64,000 nt of DNA from Niabella yanshanensis. GTDB taxonomy: Bacteria; Bacteroidota; Bacteroidia; Chitinophagales; Chitinophagaceae. The stretch lies in assembly GCF_034424215.1 (NCBI RefSeq), contig NZ_CP139960.1:4836001-4900000 (forward strand), read 5' to 3'. Below, piece after piece: positions 46,532-55,916 of this stretch (position 1 is the stretch's first letter; each line of letters begins with the position of its first letter). Below the pieces are notes generated by a model. That model did no database searches. It saw only the letters and a list, made by a program, of their open reading frames with translations, and was not told the origin of the DNA. The translations under genes were made by a program, and so were the position numbers.

Positions 46532-49132
46532 ATGCTTCGAGCCATCAGTTTTCCGGCATTGATATGTATTGTCTGTTTTCAGCTGAATGCGCAAAAGCCC
46601 CGGACAGTTTTCCAGGATCAAACCGGCGTAGTAAGATGGAGCGATAATAAACAGGAAGTGTCTTTATTCGGAGCCAACTATTGTTTGCCGTCGGCCTGCG
46701 ATTACCGCGCAGCAAAGTATGTTGCCAATGATCTGAAAAAAATGGTTGATGAAGATATGGCACATTTCGCCCGTATGGGATGGGATGGCTTAAGGCTCTG
46801 TTTGTGGGGCGATTATGAAAACAGTGATTCCCTGGGCAATCTGGTCAATAACGATCACCTGAACCTAATGGACTATGTGATTTTTAAGGCAAAGCAAAGA
46901 GGTATTTATTTCCTGTTTAGCCCGATAGTTACTTATAGTTCTCAGTTTCCCGATGCCATGCGGGATACAATAAACCGCCCGGTTGGATTTTCTGCGCACT
47001 ATAAAAAAAATGAATTAGGAACGAATCCCAAAGCTATTGCCGCACAGCAGAACTACCTGAGACAGATATTAAATCATGTCAATCCTTATACAGGCATTGC
47101 ACTAAAAGATGAACCGGGCATCTTGTTTATTGAGATGATCAATGAGCCAACGCATCATAGCAAGGATGTTGAGGGTTCTGTAAGGTATATCAATGCCCTG
47201 GTTGATGCGGTAAGAAGTACCGGGTGTGACAAAATACTCTACCATAATTACAGCCAGGATTTTAACATGGCCAAACCCATCGCGCAATCGAAAATTCAGG
47301 GCGTGAGTTTTGCCTGGTATCCAACCGGACTGAACTCTGGTAATACTTTACAGGGAAACTATTTGCCCGGTATAGATCATTTTTCAACAGAAATGCTTCG
47401 CCCCGAGATCTCGAAATTGTCGAGGATAGTTTATGAGTTTGATGCGGCCGATCTGCTGAACGGTTATATGTACCCCGCTATGGCCCGGTCTTTCCGGGGA
47501 GTGGGCGCTCAATTTGCTGCGATGTTTTCTTACGATATGCTGGCCACCGCGCCTTATAATTTAGGCTGGCAAACGCATTGTCTGAATATGGTGTATACCC
47601 CTAAAAAGGCGGTAAGCGCTATCATCGCTGCAGAAGTAATGAAACGAGTTCCCCGGTATAAAGATTACGGTAACTACCCGGACAATACTTCTTTTGGCCC
47701 ATTTAGAGTCAGCTATAGCGAAGACCTGAGCGAGATGGTTACCCCGGATAAATTTCTCTACGCCAACAATACGTCTACCGTTCCTAAGGATATACCGGCA
47801 TTGAAAAATATTGTAGGTTTTGGTTCGTCATCCTTGGTAAAATATGATGGAAAGGGTATCTATTATTTAGATAAAATTAAAAACGGTGTATGGCGATTGG
47901 AAGTGTACCCTGATGCTGTTCAGATCAGCGATCCGTATAACCGGCCCAGCCCTGATAAACTTGTTTTTCGTTCACTAACTAAGGCCCGGAACATGAATGT
48001 AAACCTTCCCGATTTAACCGGCGCATTTGCTGTTCATCCGCTTAACGCTGGCAACGATTATCATACCACTGCCAGCGAAGGTTTGTTTACTATCCGGCCA
48101 GGGGTCTATATACTCACATCCGATAAAAATTTTAATAAGGAGGGTTTGCCGCCATCCATCGGTTTTGTTGGTATGACTGAGTTTTACATGCCTGAAGACC
48201 AGGAACTACCCACACAGGTGATTCTCAGTCATCAACCTGCTTATTATGCTGGTAAGCCCATCACTATAACAGCCAATGTGTATGCTAATAAGGAACCCCA
48301 AAGCGTTACACTGTATTTGAAAGGGGGGAGAGGTTTCCCTATCCCAATGAAAAAAGATATCGGCTATCTCTACAAGGCAGAAATTCCGGCTAACCGTGCC
48401 ATTGAGGGGTGGATGGAATATAGTATCGTAGTGAGAGATGGCAATACCGTTATCAATTATCCATCCGGGATTAACAAAACGCCTTCCGACTGGGATTATA
48501 ATGAGGTAGCTGTATGGAAGTCGGCTGTGGTTAAAGAAAAAACAGCGCTTCGCCTTCTTAATCCAGCCGAGGATGCGGGTAAATTAAGCTTTACCCGCAT
48601 TGGAGACGGTATTCGTTTCGGTATTTACAAATTGATTCCGTCGTCAGAAACGGGGGAGGCTTCGTTCCGCCTGGAATTACCTTTATCTTATGATGCGAAT
48701 CTTAATGATTACACCTTATCAATTCCCGTAAAGGATAGAATTATTTCGAGAGGCAGGGATATAGGAATGGCCACGACTTTAATGCTTAATGCAAGGGGTG
48801 TTAATCAGAGACAGCAGGCTTACATCACGCTGGTTGAAAATGATGGGACCGCATGGACTAAAAAAGTGCCTTTGAAGGAGGAATGGAGCGAGATCCCAAT
48901 TCCTCTTGACCAGCTGGAGTTATCCAAAACGGTGCTTTTGCCGATGGGATACCCGGGTGAATGGAAATATTGGATTGAACCCCCGCGGATGAGAGGCAGG
49001 AAAGGAGATAAAGTGAAAATAGAAAATATTGAATGGATACAATTGTCGGTTCGCCAATCGAACATGAAAAAGGAAGATGCCAGGAAAAGCTCTTTTATCG
49101 ATATTGCTTCTGCATTTCTTCAATTTAAATAA
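46532..49132 (+). CDS. secreted clan GH-A glycoside hydrolase-like protein (paralogue B)
   Basis: 866 residues, signal peptide 1-20 (ending QLNAQ). It is a full-length paralogue of the gene at 36414-38987: shared segments include LFGANYCLP, LNHVNPYTGI, WYPTGL, YEFDAAD, PAMARSFRG, YDGKGIYYLDKI and GVWRLEVYPDAVQISDPY. The clan GH-A pair is conserved: Glu205 in IEMINEPTHH and Glu302 in IVYEFDAAD. The C-terminal region (~560-866) is more divergent and may bind carbohydrate. The two copies in one locus suggest different linkages or chain positions of one substrate. CAZy family not fixed. Confidence 0.78.
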   Translation: MLRAISFPALICIVCFQLNAQKPRTVFQDQTGVVRWSDNKQEVSLFGANYCLPSACDYRAAKYVANDLKKMVDEDMAHFARMGWDGLRLCLWGDYENSDSLGNLVNNDHLNLMDYVIFKAKQRGIYFLFSPIVTYSSQFPDAMRDTINRPVGFSAHYKKNELGTNPKAIAAQQNYLRQILNHVNPYTGIALKDEPGILFIEMINEPTHHSKDVEGSVRYINALVDAVRSTGCDKILYHNYSQDFNMAKPIAQSKIQGVSFAWYPTGLNSGNTLQGNYLPGIDHFSTEMLRPEISKLSRIVYEFDAADLLNGYMYPAMARSFRGVGAQFAAMFSYDMLATAPYNLGWQTHCLNMVYTPKKAVSAIIAAEVMKRVPRYKDYGNYPDNTSFGPFRVSYSEDLSEMVTPDKFLYANNTSTVPKDIPALKNIVGFGSSSLVKYDGKGIYYLDKIKNGVWRLEVYPDAVQISDPYNRPSPDKLVFRSLTKARNMNVNLPDLTGAFAVHPLNAGNDYHTTASEGLFTIRPGVYILTSDKNFNKEGLPPSIGFVGMTEFYMPEDQELPTQVILSHQPAYYAGKPITITANVYANKEPQSVTLYLKGGRGFPIPMKKDIGYLYKAEIPANRAIEGWMEYSIVVRDGNTVINYPSGINKTPSDWDYNEVAVWKSAVVKEKTALRLLNPAEDAGKLSFTRIGDGIRFGIYKLIPSSETGEASFRLELPLSYDANLNDYTLSIPVKDRIISRGRDIGMATTLMLNARGVNQRQQAYITLVENDGTAWTKKVPLKEEWSEIPIPLDQLELSKTVLLPMGYPGEWKYWIEPPRMRGRKGDKVKIENIEWIQLSVRQSNMKKEDARKSSFIDIASAFLQFK

Positions 49133-49144
49133 TACCAGAGGGGT

Positions 49145-51574
49145 ATGAAAAATAAGTTATTGTTGTTGTGTTTGATGGCAGTTAGTTCGATTGGTTTGGC
49201 GCAAGCTATAAAACAGTTCGAGATCAATGCTGATTTGCCACAACAGAAGATCTTTGCTAATCACCTAAAATTAGGAGGTACTAATCCGAATGGAGAAAGG
49301 ATAGCAGTTAATAATTATTACATAAGCATTAATGATACGCCCATTATTCCGGTTACCGGCGAGTTTCATTATTCAAGATACCCTCATCAATACTGGGACG
49401 AATCGATAAAAAAAATGAAGGCTGGAGGAATTACGGTCATACCTACCTATGTGTTCTGGAATCTTCACGAGGAAGAGGAGGGTAAGTTTGTTTGGAGTGG
49501 TGATAAAGATCTTCGTGGATTTATTGAATTGTGCAAGAAAAGTAATATTTATTCCATTGTACGGGTGGGTCCATTTTGTCATGGTGAAATAAGAAACGGG
49601 GGTTTGCCAGATTGGTTATTGGGCAAACCGCTAAACATCCGGACGAATGACTCCTTATACCTGTCTTACGTAAAAAAACTATATGATGAAATAGGAAAAC
49701 AACTAAAGGGATTATACTATAAAGATGGTGGCCCGGTGATCGGGATCCAACTTGAAAATGAATACCAGCACAGTGCAGCTCCCTGGGGTCTCACCTATCC
49801 GGGTCAACCACTCGACTTTACCGCTTCGGAAAGAGATCGTGGGGTGACACATGAGGGTGTTGCGGTATCCACTGCTAACAATCCTTATGCGGCACTTGGA
49901 AATGATCATATGAAAGTGCTCAAGTCCCTGGCAGAAAAAGCAGGCATGGTAACACCGCTTTATACTGCAACCGGATGGGGCAATGCTGCCATAGTGCCCA
50001 ACGAATCCATTCCGGTCACTGCGGCTTATGCATATCCTTTCTGGACGCCCAAGAGAGACTATTCTCCTTTCTTTCTTTATAAAAATATGCACGCCAATCC
50101 CGACTATGCGCCGGTGCGATACACGCCCGAGAACTATCCGGCATTGCCTGCCGAGCTGGGATCGGGCATCAGCCTGACCTATCTGAGACGGCCGGTAGTA
50201 GTGCATCAAAGTTTTGACGCTATGATCAATAGATGTTTAGGCAGCGGTGCCAATGGTATTGGTTATTACATGTACCATAGCGGGTCTACACCAAGAGGAA
50301 AGCACAATTTTATGAACGATGAGGCTTACGGCGTTAATAAGATCTCATACGAATATCAGGGGCCTATTGGTGAGTACGGGCAGGTTCGGGAGGGCTTCCA
50401 CCGCCTGAAACTCACACATTTTTTTCTCAGGGATTTTGGTGATTTGCTCGCTCCTATGACTGTGGCTCTTCCTGCAAATGCAGCCAGTCTTAAGCCCGAA
50501 AACATTCACGACCTTCGCTATGCTATAAGATTTAAAGGCAGTAGTGGTTTCCTGTTCCTGAATAATTTCCAGGATGATACCGCAATGATCGATCAGGAGC
50601 ATATCCAGGTCAAGATAAAAACGGCAGCTGGCGATGTTCTTATTCCGGCCTCAGGAGGTTTTAACCTGGCAAGCGGCGAGAATGCCATCTTCCCGTTCAA
50701 TTTCGATTGTAACGGAACAAAACTTATTTATGCCACAGCTCAGTTATTGATGAAAGGAGAGGATGAGATGCCATACTTTGTATTTTTTACGCCCAATGGA
50801 GTCAAAGGGGCCTTCTCGTTTGAACCGGGCACCATTGTAGAAAGTATTAAGGGGGCTAAAGTTAATCGTACATCTGTCACCTGCACTGCCGATATATGTG
50901 AGTTTGCTGTGATCAAAGATGGTAAAAAGACCCGTGTTTTAGTCGTGGATAAAGAGCGGGCATTGAAAGCGTATACTATTGCGGTAAATGGCAAAAAAAG
51001 CCTGCTTTTTTCCAATGCCATAGTGCTTCAGAACGAAAATAATTTTGAATTATTATCAGATAGCGCCAATAATTTTCATATCGATATTTATCCTAAAACA
51101 ACCGCTGTCTTAAAGGCGCCTGCCGGAAATCTGAAAGTAATAAAAGAGAACCCTACTTTTTCTTCCTGGCATATTACACTCCCGGCATTTGAACCCAAAT
51201 TATCCTTCCGGGAGATCAGCTCAAGAAAGACCGCAGTAGCTTTACCGCAGGCTTTACCAGCCGGCATTAATGATATTTATCTGCAGGTAAATTATAAAGG
51301 CGATACCGGGATGGATTTTGTTAACGGGGAACTGGTGGCTGATAATTTTTATAATGGTTTACCATGGCAGGTAGGATTAAGGAAGTTTCTCTCCGCACCT
51401 GTAACGCCAAAGGAAATGGTGTTCTATTTCCGGCCGATGCAGAAAGATGCCACCTATCTACAGGATCTGGAACCCTATCCCGGGTACGTTCCCGATTTCG
51501 GTAAAGCGAACGAGTACCTTAAAGTGGATAGCATATCGTTGATACCTCAATACAAAATTACAATTAACTTTTAG
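49145..51574 (+). CDS. GH35 beta-galactosidase
   Basis: 809 residues with a signal peptide (1-20, LAQA). The GH35 hallmarks are clear: TGEFHYSRYPHQYWDE near 80, VIPTYVFWNLHEEEEGKF near 105, YSIVRVGPFCHGEIRNGG near 140, the acid/base Glu206 in GIQLENEYQH, and the nucleophile Glu337 in LPAELGSGISL. C-terminal beta domains run from ~430 to the end. GH35 enzymes release terminal beta-linked galactose; some act on beta-1,4-galactan or arabinogalactan side chains. It lies 12 bases after paralogue B, on the same transcript. Confidence 0.93.
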   Translation: MKNKLLLLCLMAVSSIGLAQAIKQFEINADLPQQKIFANHLKLGGTNPNGERIAVNNYYISINDTPIIPVTGEFHYSRYPHQYWDESIKKMKAGGITVIPTYVFWNLHEEEEGKFVWSGDKDLRGFIELCKKSNIYSIVRVGPFCHGEIRNGGLPDWLLGKPLNIRTNDSLYLSYVKKLYDEIGKQLKGLYYKDGGPVIGIQLENEYQHSAAPWGLTYPGQPLDFTASERDRGVTHEGVAVSTANNPYAALGNDHMKVLKSLAEKAGMVTPLYTATGWGNAAIVPNESIPVTAAYAYPFWTPKRDYSPFFLYKNMHANPDYAPVRYTPENYPALPAELGSGISLTYLRRPVVVHQSFDAMINRCLGSGANGIGYYMYHSGSTPRGKHNFMNDEAYGVNKISYEYQGPIGEYGQVREGFHRLKLTHFFLRDFGDLLAPMTVALPANAASLKPENIHDLRYAIRFKGSSGFLFLNNFQDDTAMIDQEHIQVKIKTAAGDVLIPASGGFNLASGENAIFPFNFDCNGTKLIYATAQLLMKGEDEMPYFVFFTPNGVKGAFSFEPGTIVESIKGAKVNRTSVTCTADICEFAVIKDGKKTRVLVVDKERALKAYTIAVNGKKSLLFSNAIVLQNENNFELLSDSANNFHIDIYPKTTAVLKAPAGNLKVIKENPTFSSWHITLPAFEPKLSFREISSRKTAVALPQALPAGINDIYLQVNYKGDTGMDFVNGELVADNFYNGLPWQVGLRKFLSAPVTPKEMVFYFRPMQKDATYLQDLEPYPGYVPDFGKANEYLKVDSISLIPQYKITINF

Positions 51575-51650
51575 CATGACTGAGCTGGTATGAATGCGGT
51601 TATTAAACAGGAACTATTGGAGTACAAAGGATTATTATAAAAAGAAATCA

Positions 51651-54146
51651 ATGAAAAGATTTACATTATCGATTTTAGTGTTTTTATGCATTCAGTCGTT
51701 TAGCAACTGTATAGCACAAGCAGGTGGTCGGGAACGATTGCTTATGGACGCCGGCTGGAAATTTTCTCAAACTGATACCGTAGGTGCGGAAAAAGCAGCA
51801 TTTAATGACAGCAGATGGCGAACTTTAAATCTGCCGCACGACTGGAGTATTGAACATGATTTTATACAGGATGCGCCTACGGGCGGCGGCGGCGGCTACC
51901 TGCCTACAGGTGTCGGCTGGTATCGTAAGCAATTTACCATACCTCGCTCCGCTCTTTCAAAAGTTGTTTGGATAGAGTTCGACGGCGTGTACCAGAACAG
52001 TGATGTATGGATTAATGGTCATCACCTGGGCAGGTATCCCAACGGCTATATGAGCTTTCACTACGATCTCACACCCCATCTGAAAGCCGGCAATAATACT
52101 ATTACTGTTCGGGTCGACAATTCCAGGCAACCCAATACCCGCTGGTATTCCGGCTCAGGTATTTACCGGCATGTGTGGCTGAATATAGCTCATCCGCTGC
52201 ATATAGCACAGTGGGGGACTTATATTACGACTCCTCAGGTAGATGCTGCAAAAGCTACGGTCCAAATCAAAACCACCGTCAACAATCGCAAGGCTGTATC
52301 TGGTACTGCTACACTCAGGTCTGTGATCGTTGATGAAGTCGGTAAGGAAGTGGGAAGAACAGAGTCAGCTGTATCTTTGAAGTCAGGAACCGATACTACT
52401 ATCGTATCTCATGAAATACAAGTTGCTACTCCGGTGCTTTGGTCTTTAGAGAAGCCCCATATGTACAGTATCTGGTCTTTGGTGATAGATAAGGGCAAGG
52501 TGATTGATGAAGTTGCTACACCTTTCGGTATCAGGCATATTGAATACGATGCCGATAAAGGATTCCTTTTGAATGGTAAAAGAATAAAAATGAAGGGTGT
52601 GTGCTTACACCACGATGCCGGAAGTGTTGGTGCAGCGGTACCGGAATCTATGTGGGTGCGCAGGTTACAGATATTGAAGGATATGGGATGCAATGCTATC
52701 CGTACATCCCATAACCCAATGGCGCCCGAGTTTCTTGATTTGTGCGACCGTATGGGTTTTTTGGTACAGAACGAAGTTTATGATGTATGGTTGGCCGGCA
52801 AAGCAAAATATGATTATGCGGTATATTTTAAAGAGTGGTCTCAGCGGGATCTGGTTAACTTTATTCACAGGGACAGGAATCATCCTTCGGTGGTTTTATG
52901 GAGCGCCGGTAACGAAATTGGTGAACAGGGTCAACCGAAAGGTTACGAGGTATTGAGGCCTCTTATTGAAACATTTCACCGGGAAGATCCGACACGCCCC
53001 GTTACCACTGGAAACGATCATATTGCCGATGATAACAGTCCAACCACTCCCGAATTTCTCTCCATGCTTGATATCGTGGGGTATAACTATGTAGATCGCT
53101 GGCGCGACAGGAGGGAGTTATTTTATGATATTGATAAGCGTAACAACCCGGGTTGGAAAATGATCGGTACAGAAAATGTTTCAATTTCCGGCGTCCGGGG
53201 TAATTACTTCGGTGGAGGTTATGGTAGGATCGACTCTTCTGTTATCCAGCCTGCAAATCTTCCGGGGGTGATCCGTGCAGAGCAGCTTTGGAAGTTCACC
53301 GCTGTGCACGATTATGTGATCGGTGATTTTATGTGGACGGGTATCGATTATCTCGGTGAGGCGCGCTGGCCTTCCAAAAACTCAAGTTCTGGGGTGATTG
53401 ATCTATGCGGTTTCCCCAAAGATGCCTATTATTTTTATAAAAGTCAGTGGACGGATCAACCGATGATACACCTGGCACCGCACTGGAACTGGAACGGACG
53501 GGAAGGAAAAGTGATCCCGGTTATGGCCTATACTAATTGTGATACCGTAGAATTGTTCTTAAACGGAAAATCTTTCGGCGCCAAGTCTGTGCAATTTCCC
53601 CGGCCCGGAAATGCCGGTGCCTGGAACAGGTATGCGGTTACGCCGGTTGGCACTACTACCGCCGATCTCCACCTGATTTGGGATGTGCCTTATGAACCCG
53701 GTATATTGAAGGCAGTGGGCAGAAAAGGTGGCAAAACCATTGTTGAAGAAGAAATACGCACAACAGGTGCACCGGCGGCCTTCCGTTTATCGGTAGATCG
53801 CAGTAAAATAGAGGCAGATGCAACAAATGTAGCGCATGTCAAAATTGAGGTTGTGGACAAAGATGGTAACATAGTGCCCAATGCCGCAGAATCAGTACAG
53901 GTAATCGTTGAAGGCGCCGGCCGTCTGATCGGTTTAGATAACGGAAACCCGGTAGATCACACATCCATGAAATCGGATAAACGCAAAACCTTCAATGGCC
54001 TGGCACTGGCTGTAGTGCAACCAGCAATAAAACCGGGTACTATACGTGTTACTACCCGATCATCATTCCTTAAAAATGATTCCATTGAGATTAGCACCGT
54101 TAAATCCGGATCGGCAATTCGCACTCTGGAACAGATGCAGAAATAG
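51651..54146 (+). CDS. GH2 beta-galactosidase
   Basis: 831 residues from ATG at 51651 (MKRFTLSILVFLCIQSF, the signal peptide); the frame extends upstream to 51594 without a signal. It has the LacZ-type layout: jelly roll (LMDAGWKFSQ, LPHDWSIEHDF, GGGGGYLPTGVGWYRKQF), Ig-like domain (~205-300), TIM barrel with HHDAGSVGAAVP, RTSHNPMAPEFLDLCD, acid/base Glu422 in SAGNEIGEQ and nucleophile Glu508 in MIGTENVS, then the DUF4982/Ig-like C-terminal domains. It releases terminal galactose from oligosaccharides in the periplasm. 76 bases after the GH35 stop. Confidence 0.92.
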   Translation: MKRFTLSILVFLCIQSFSNCIAQAGGRERLLMDAGWKFSQTDTVGAEKAAFNDSRWRTLNLPHDWSIEHDFIQDAPTGGGGGYLPTGVGWYRKQFTIPRSALSKVVWIEFDGVYQNSDVWINGHHLGRYPNGYMSFHYDLTPHLKAGNNTITVRVDNSRQPNTRWYSGSGIYRHVWLNIAHPLHIAQWGTYITTPQVDAAKATVQIKTTVNNRKAVSGTATLRSVIVDEVGKEVGRTESAVSLKSGTDTTIVSHEIQVATPVLWSLEKPHMYSIWSLVIDKGKVIDEVATPFGIRHIEYDADKGFLLNGKRIKMKGVCLHHDAGSVGAAVPESMWVRRLQILKDMGCNAIRTSHNPMAPEFLDLCDRMGFLVQNEVYDVWLAGKAKYDYAVYFKEWSQRDLVNFIHRDRNHPSVVLWSAGNEIGEQGQPKGYEVLRPLIETFHREDPTRPVTTGNDHIADDNSPTTPEFLSMLDIVGYNYVDRWRDRRELFYDIDKRNNPGWKMIGTENVSISGVRGNYFGGGYGRIDSSVIQPANLPGVIRAEQLWKFTAVHDYVIGDFMWTGIDYLGEARWPSKNSSSGVIDLCGFPKDAYYFYKSQWTDQPMIHLAPHWNWNGREGKVIPVMAYTNCDTVELFLNGKSFGAKSVQFPRPGNAGAWNRYAVTPVGTTTADLHLIWDVPYEPGILKAVGRKGGKTIVEEEIRTTGAPAAFRLSVDRSKIEADATNVAHVKIEVVDKDGNIVPNAAESVQVIVEGAGRLIGLDNGNPVDHTSMKSDKRKTFNGLALAVVQPAIKPGTIRVTTRSSFLKNDSIEISTVKSGSAIRTLEQMQK

Positions 54147-54234
54147 CAGCATAGAATCATGCGGACATTCGTATAGAAAATTGTGCAGTGGTCCGGCATG
54201 GTTAATTGTTTTAACTTGTAACAACTAAAACTTT

Positions 54235-55857
54235 ATGATTCAATCCGCATATTTTATATACAATTCAATAGTGTCTAAGCTCAAATTCTTTACCTGCCTG
54301 CTCGTTTTACAGTTTACTTATAATCATCCAGCACTGGCACAGTCGAAAAATATTAAAAACGATATTTTCTGGAACACCAGCGACGGTACCCCTATATACA
54401 GCCAGGGCGGTGGAATATTTAAGTTTACAGACCCCGTTTCTGGCAGCCTGAAGTACTACTGGTATGGTGTGCATTACAAGGAAGCTGAAAACTACAGGCA
54501 GGACCATTCTGTTACCTACCAAAGGAACAACTTTGTTGCCGTTACCTGCTATACATCTTCCGACCTGGTGAACTGGAAATTTGAAAGCAATGTTTTGACA
54601 AAAGCCGAAACAGATAAGCACGAAAGAACTTATTGGGTAGGTAGATTAGGTGTGGCCTATGTAAAAGAGTTGAAAAAATATGCCATGTTTGTACAGCATG
54701 GTAACGGGGTGTTGATTACGGTATCCGACTCACCCAACGGACCCTTTGTATGGCACCAGAAAATAAGCATGAAGGAAATGATCGGAACCCCCAATACCGG
54801 CGACCAGACTGTATTTACTGACGATGACGGGAAATCTTACCTGGTTTACTCGTACGGCCAGGGGCGTCATAAGATTTATGTTTCGGAAATTGGCGTGAAG
54901 GATAATATGGTAAACCTTTTGGACTGTACAAAAATTTTTCAGGGTGCTGGCAGGGAAGGCAATTGCATGTTCAAATATCAAGGTAAATATTATATGGCAG
55001 CTTCCAACTTGTATGGCTGGGACGCCTCTTTAGCTTATTACCTGATAGCAGACAATGTACGCGGCCCCTACCTGCCTGCCAATGATATGAAAGTGATGAA
55101 AGGGGCTGAAGAAGACTATGCCCATATTACACAAACCGGTTTTTTCGTGAACGTCAAAGGCAGTAAACAGGAAACCGTAATTTATTGCGGAGACCGTTGG
55201 GCTAATTTTGCCGGCAACGGATTGGGGTATAATCAATGGGTGCCATTGTCTTTCAAAAATGATGACTTATACTTTAATTCACTCAATTCCTGGAATTTAG
55301 ACGAAAAGACCGGTGAATGGTCGGTAGCGCACGACAATAATTTCGTTAAAAATGGCAGCTTTGAGGCTGACAGGAAGGCTATTCCGAGTCATGTAAAACC
55401 GGTGCAAACTGAGTTGACCGGCTGGGTCACCCAAGTTATAGGAGGCAACAAAGTGAGCCTGGACAGTAATTCTTCCCCGGTATTAAACCATGCCAACACT
55501 ACCGAAGAAAGGAAGATAGTTATCGGGGAAAGAAGTCTTCATATTAGTGATAAGGTAGCTTTTGAAAGAAAGGTTTCGCAAGTAATAAGTTCTACAGATT
55601 TTGTTGAATTGAGAAATGGTTTTTATACGCTAACAGCCAAAGTGAGGAGTATGGGCAACTTTTCAAAGCTGGAAATGTTTGCCGAGACAAATAGGAAAAT
55701 AAAAAAATTTCAAATAAAGAATAATACTTCCTGGACAACGATCCGCATAGGGAAAATTGCTGTTAAAAATGGCAGCATAGAGATTGGATTTATTGCAAAA
55801 GGAGCCGCAAATGCCCATTGCTACGTGGATGATATTACACTAATCAAAAGCCGTTAA
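54235..55857 (+). CDS. GH43-like five-bladed propeller enzyme with C-terminal binding domain
   Basis: 540 residues with a signal peptide (~1-36, ending ALAQ). The propeller (~40-370) shows the pattern of GH43 subfamilies near 24/34 (exo-beta-1,3-galactanase group): GTPIYSQGGGIFKF, KYYWYGVHY, GDQTVFTDDDGKSYLVYS, GREGNCMFKYQGKYYMAASN with the likely acid Glu, and YCGDRWANF. The usual His in the HGGGI motif is replaced (SQGGGI), and no N-terminal catalytic Asp is evident, as is known for some exo-beta-1,3-galactanases. Residues ~385-540 (NNFVKNGSFEADR onward) look like a carbohydrate-binding beta-sandwich. In this locus it may trim a beta-1,3-galactan backbone. Confidence 0.8.
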   Translation: MIQSAYFIYNSIVSKLKFFTCLLVLQFTYNHPALAQSKNIKNDIFWNTSDGTPIYSQGGGIFKFTDPVSGSLKYYWYGVHYKEAENYRQDHSVTYQRNNFVAVTCYTSSDLVNWKFESNVLTKAETDKHERTYWVGRLGVAYVKELKKYAMFVQHGNGVLITVSDSPNGPFVWHQKISMKEMIGTPNTGDQTVFTDDDGKSYLVYSYGQGRHKIYVSEIGVKDNMVNLLDCTKIFQGAGREGNCMFKYQGKYYMAASNLYGWDASLAYYLIADNVRGPYLPANDMKVMKGAEEDYAHITQTGFFVNVKGSKQETVIYCGDRWANFAGNGLGYNQWVPLSFKNDDLYFNSLNSWNLDEKTGEWSVAHDNNFVKNGSFEADRKAIPSHVKPVQTELTGWVTQVIGGNKVSLDSNSSPVLNHANTTEERKIVIGERSLHISDKVAFERKVSQVISSTDFVELRNGFYTLTAKVRSMGNFSKLEMFAETNRKIKKFQIKNNTSWTTIRIGKIAVKNGSIEIGFIAKGAANAHCYVDDITLIKSR

Positions 55858-55916
55858 ACATATGGGAATTTGATGAATGGTATCACCAGGTTCTTACTTA
55901 AATAAATACATTTTTA

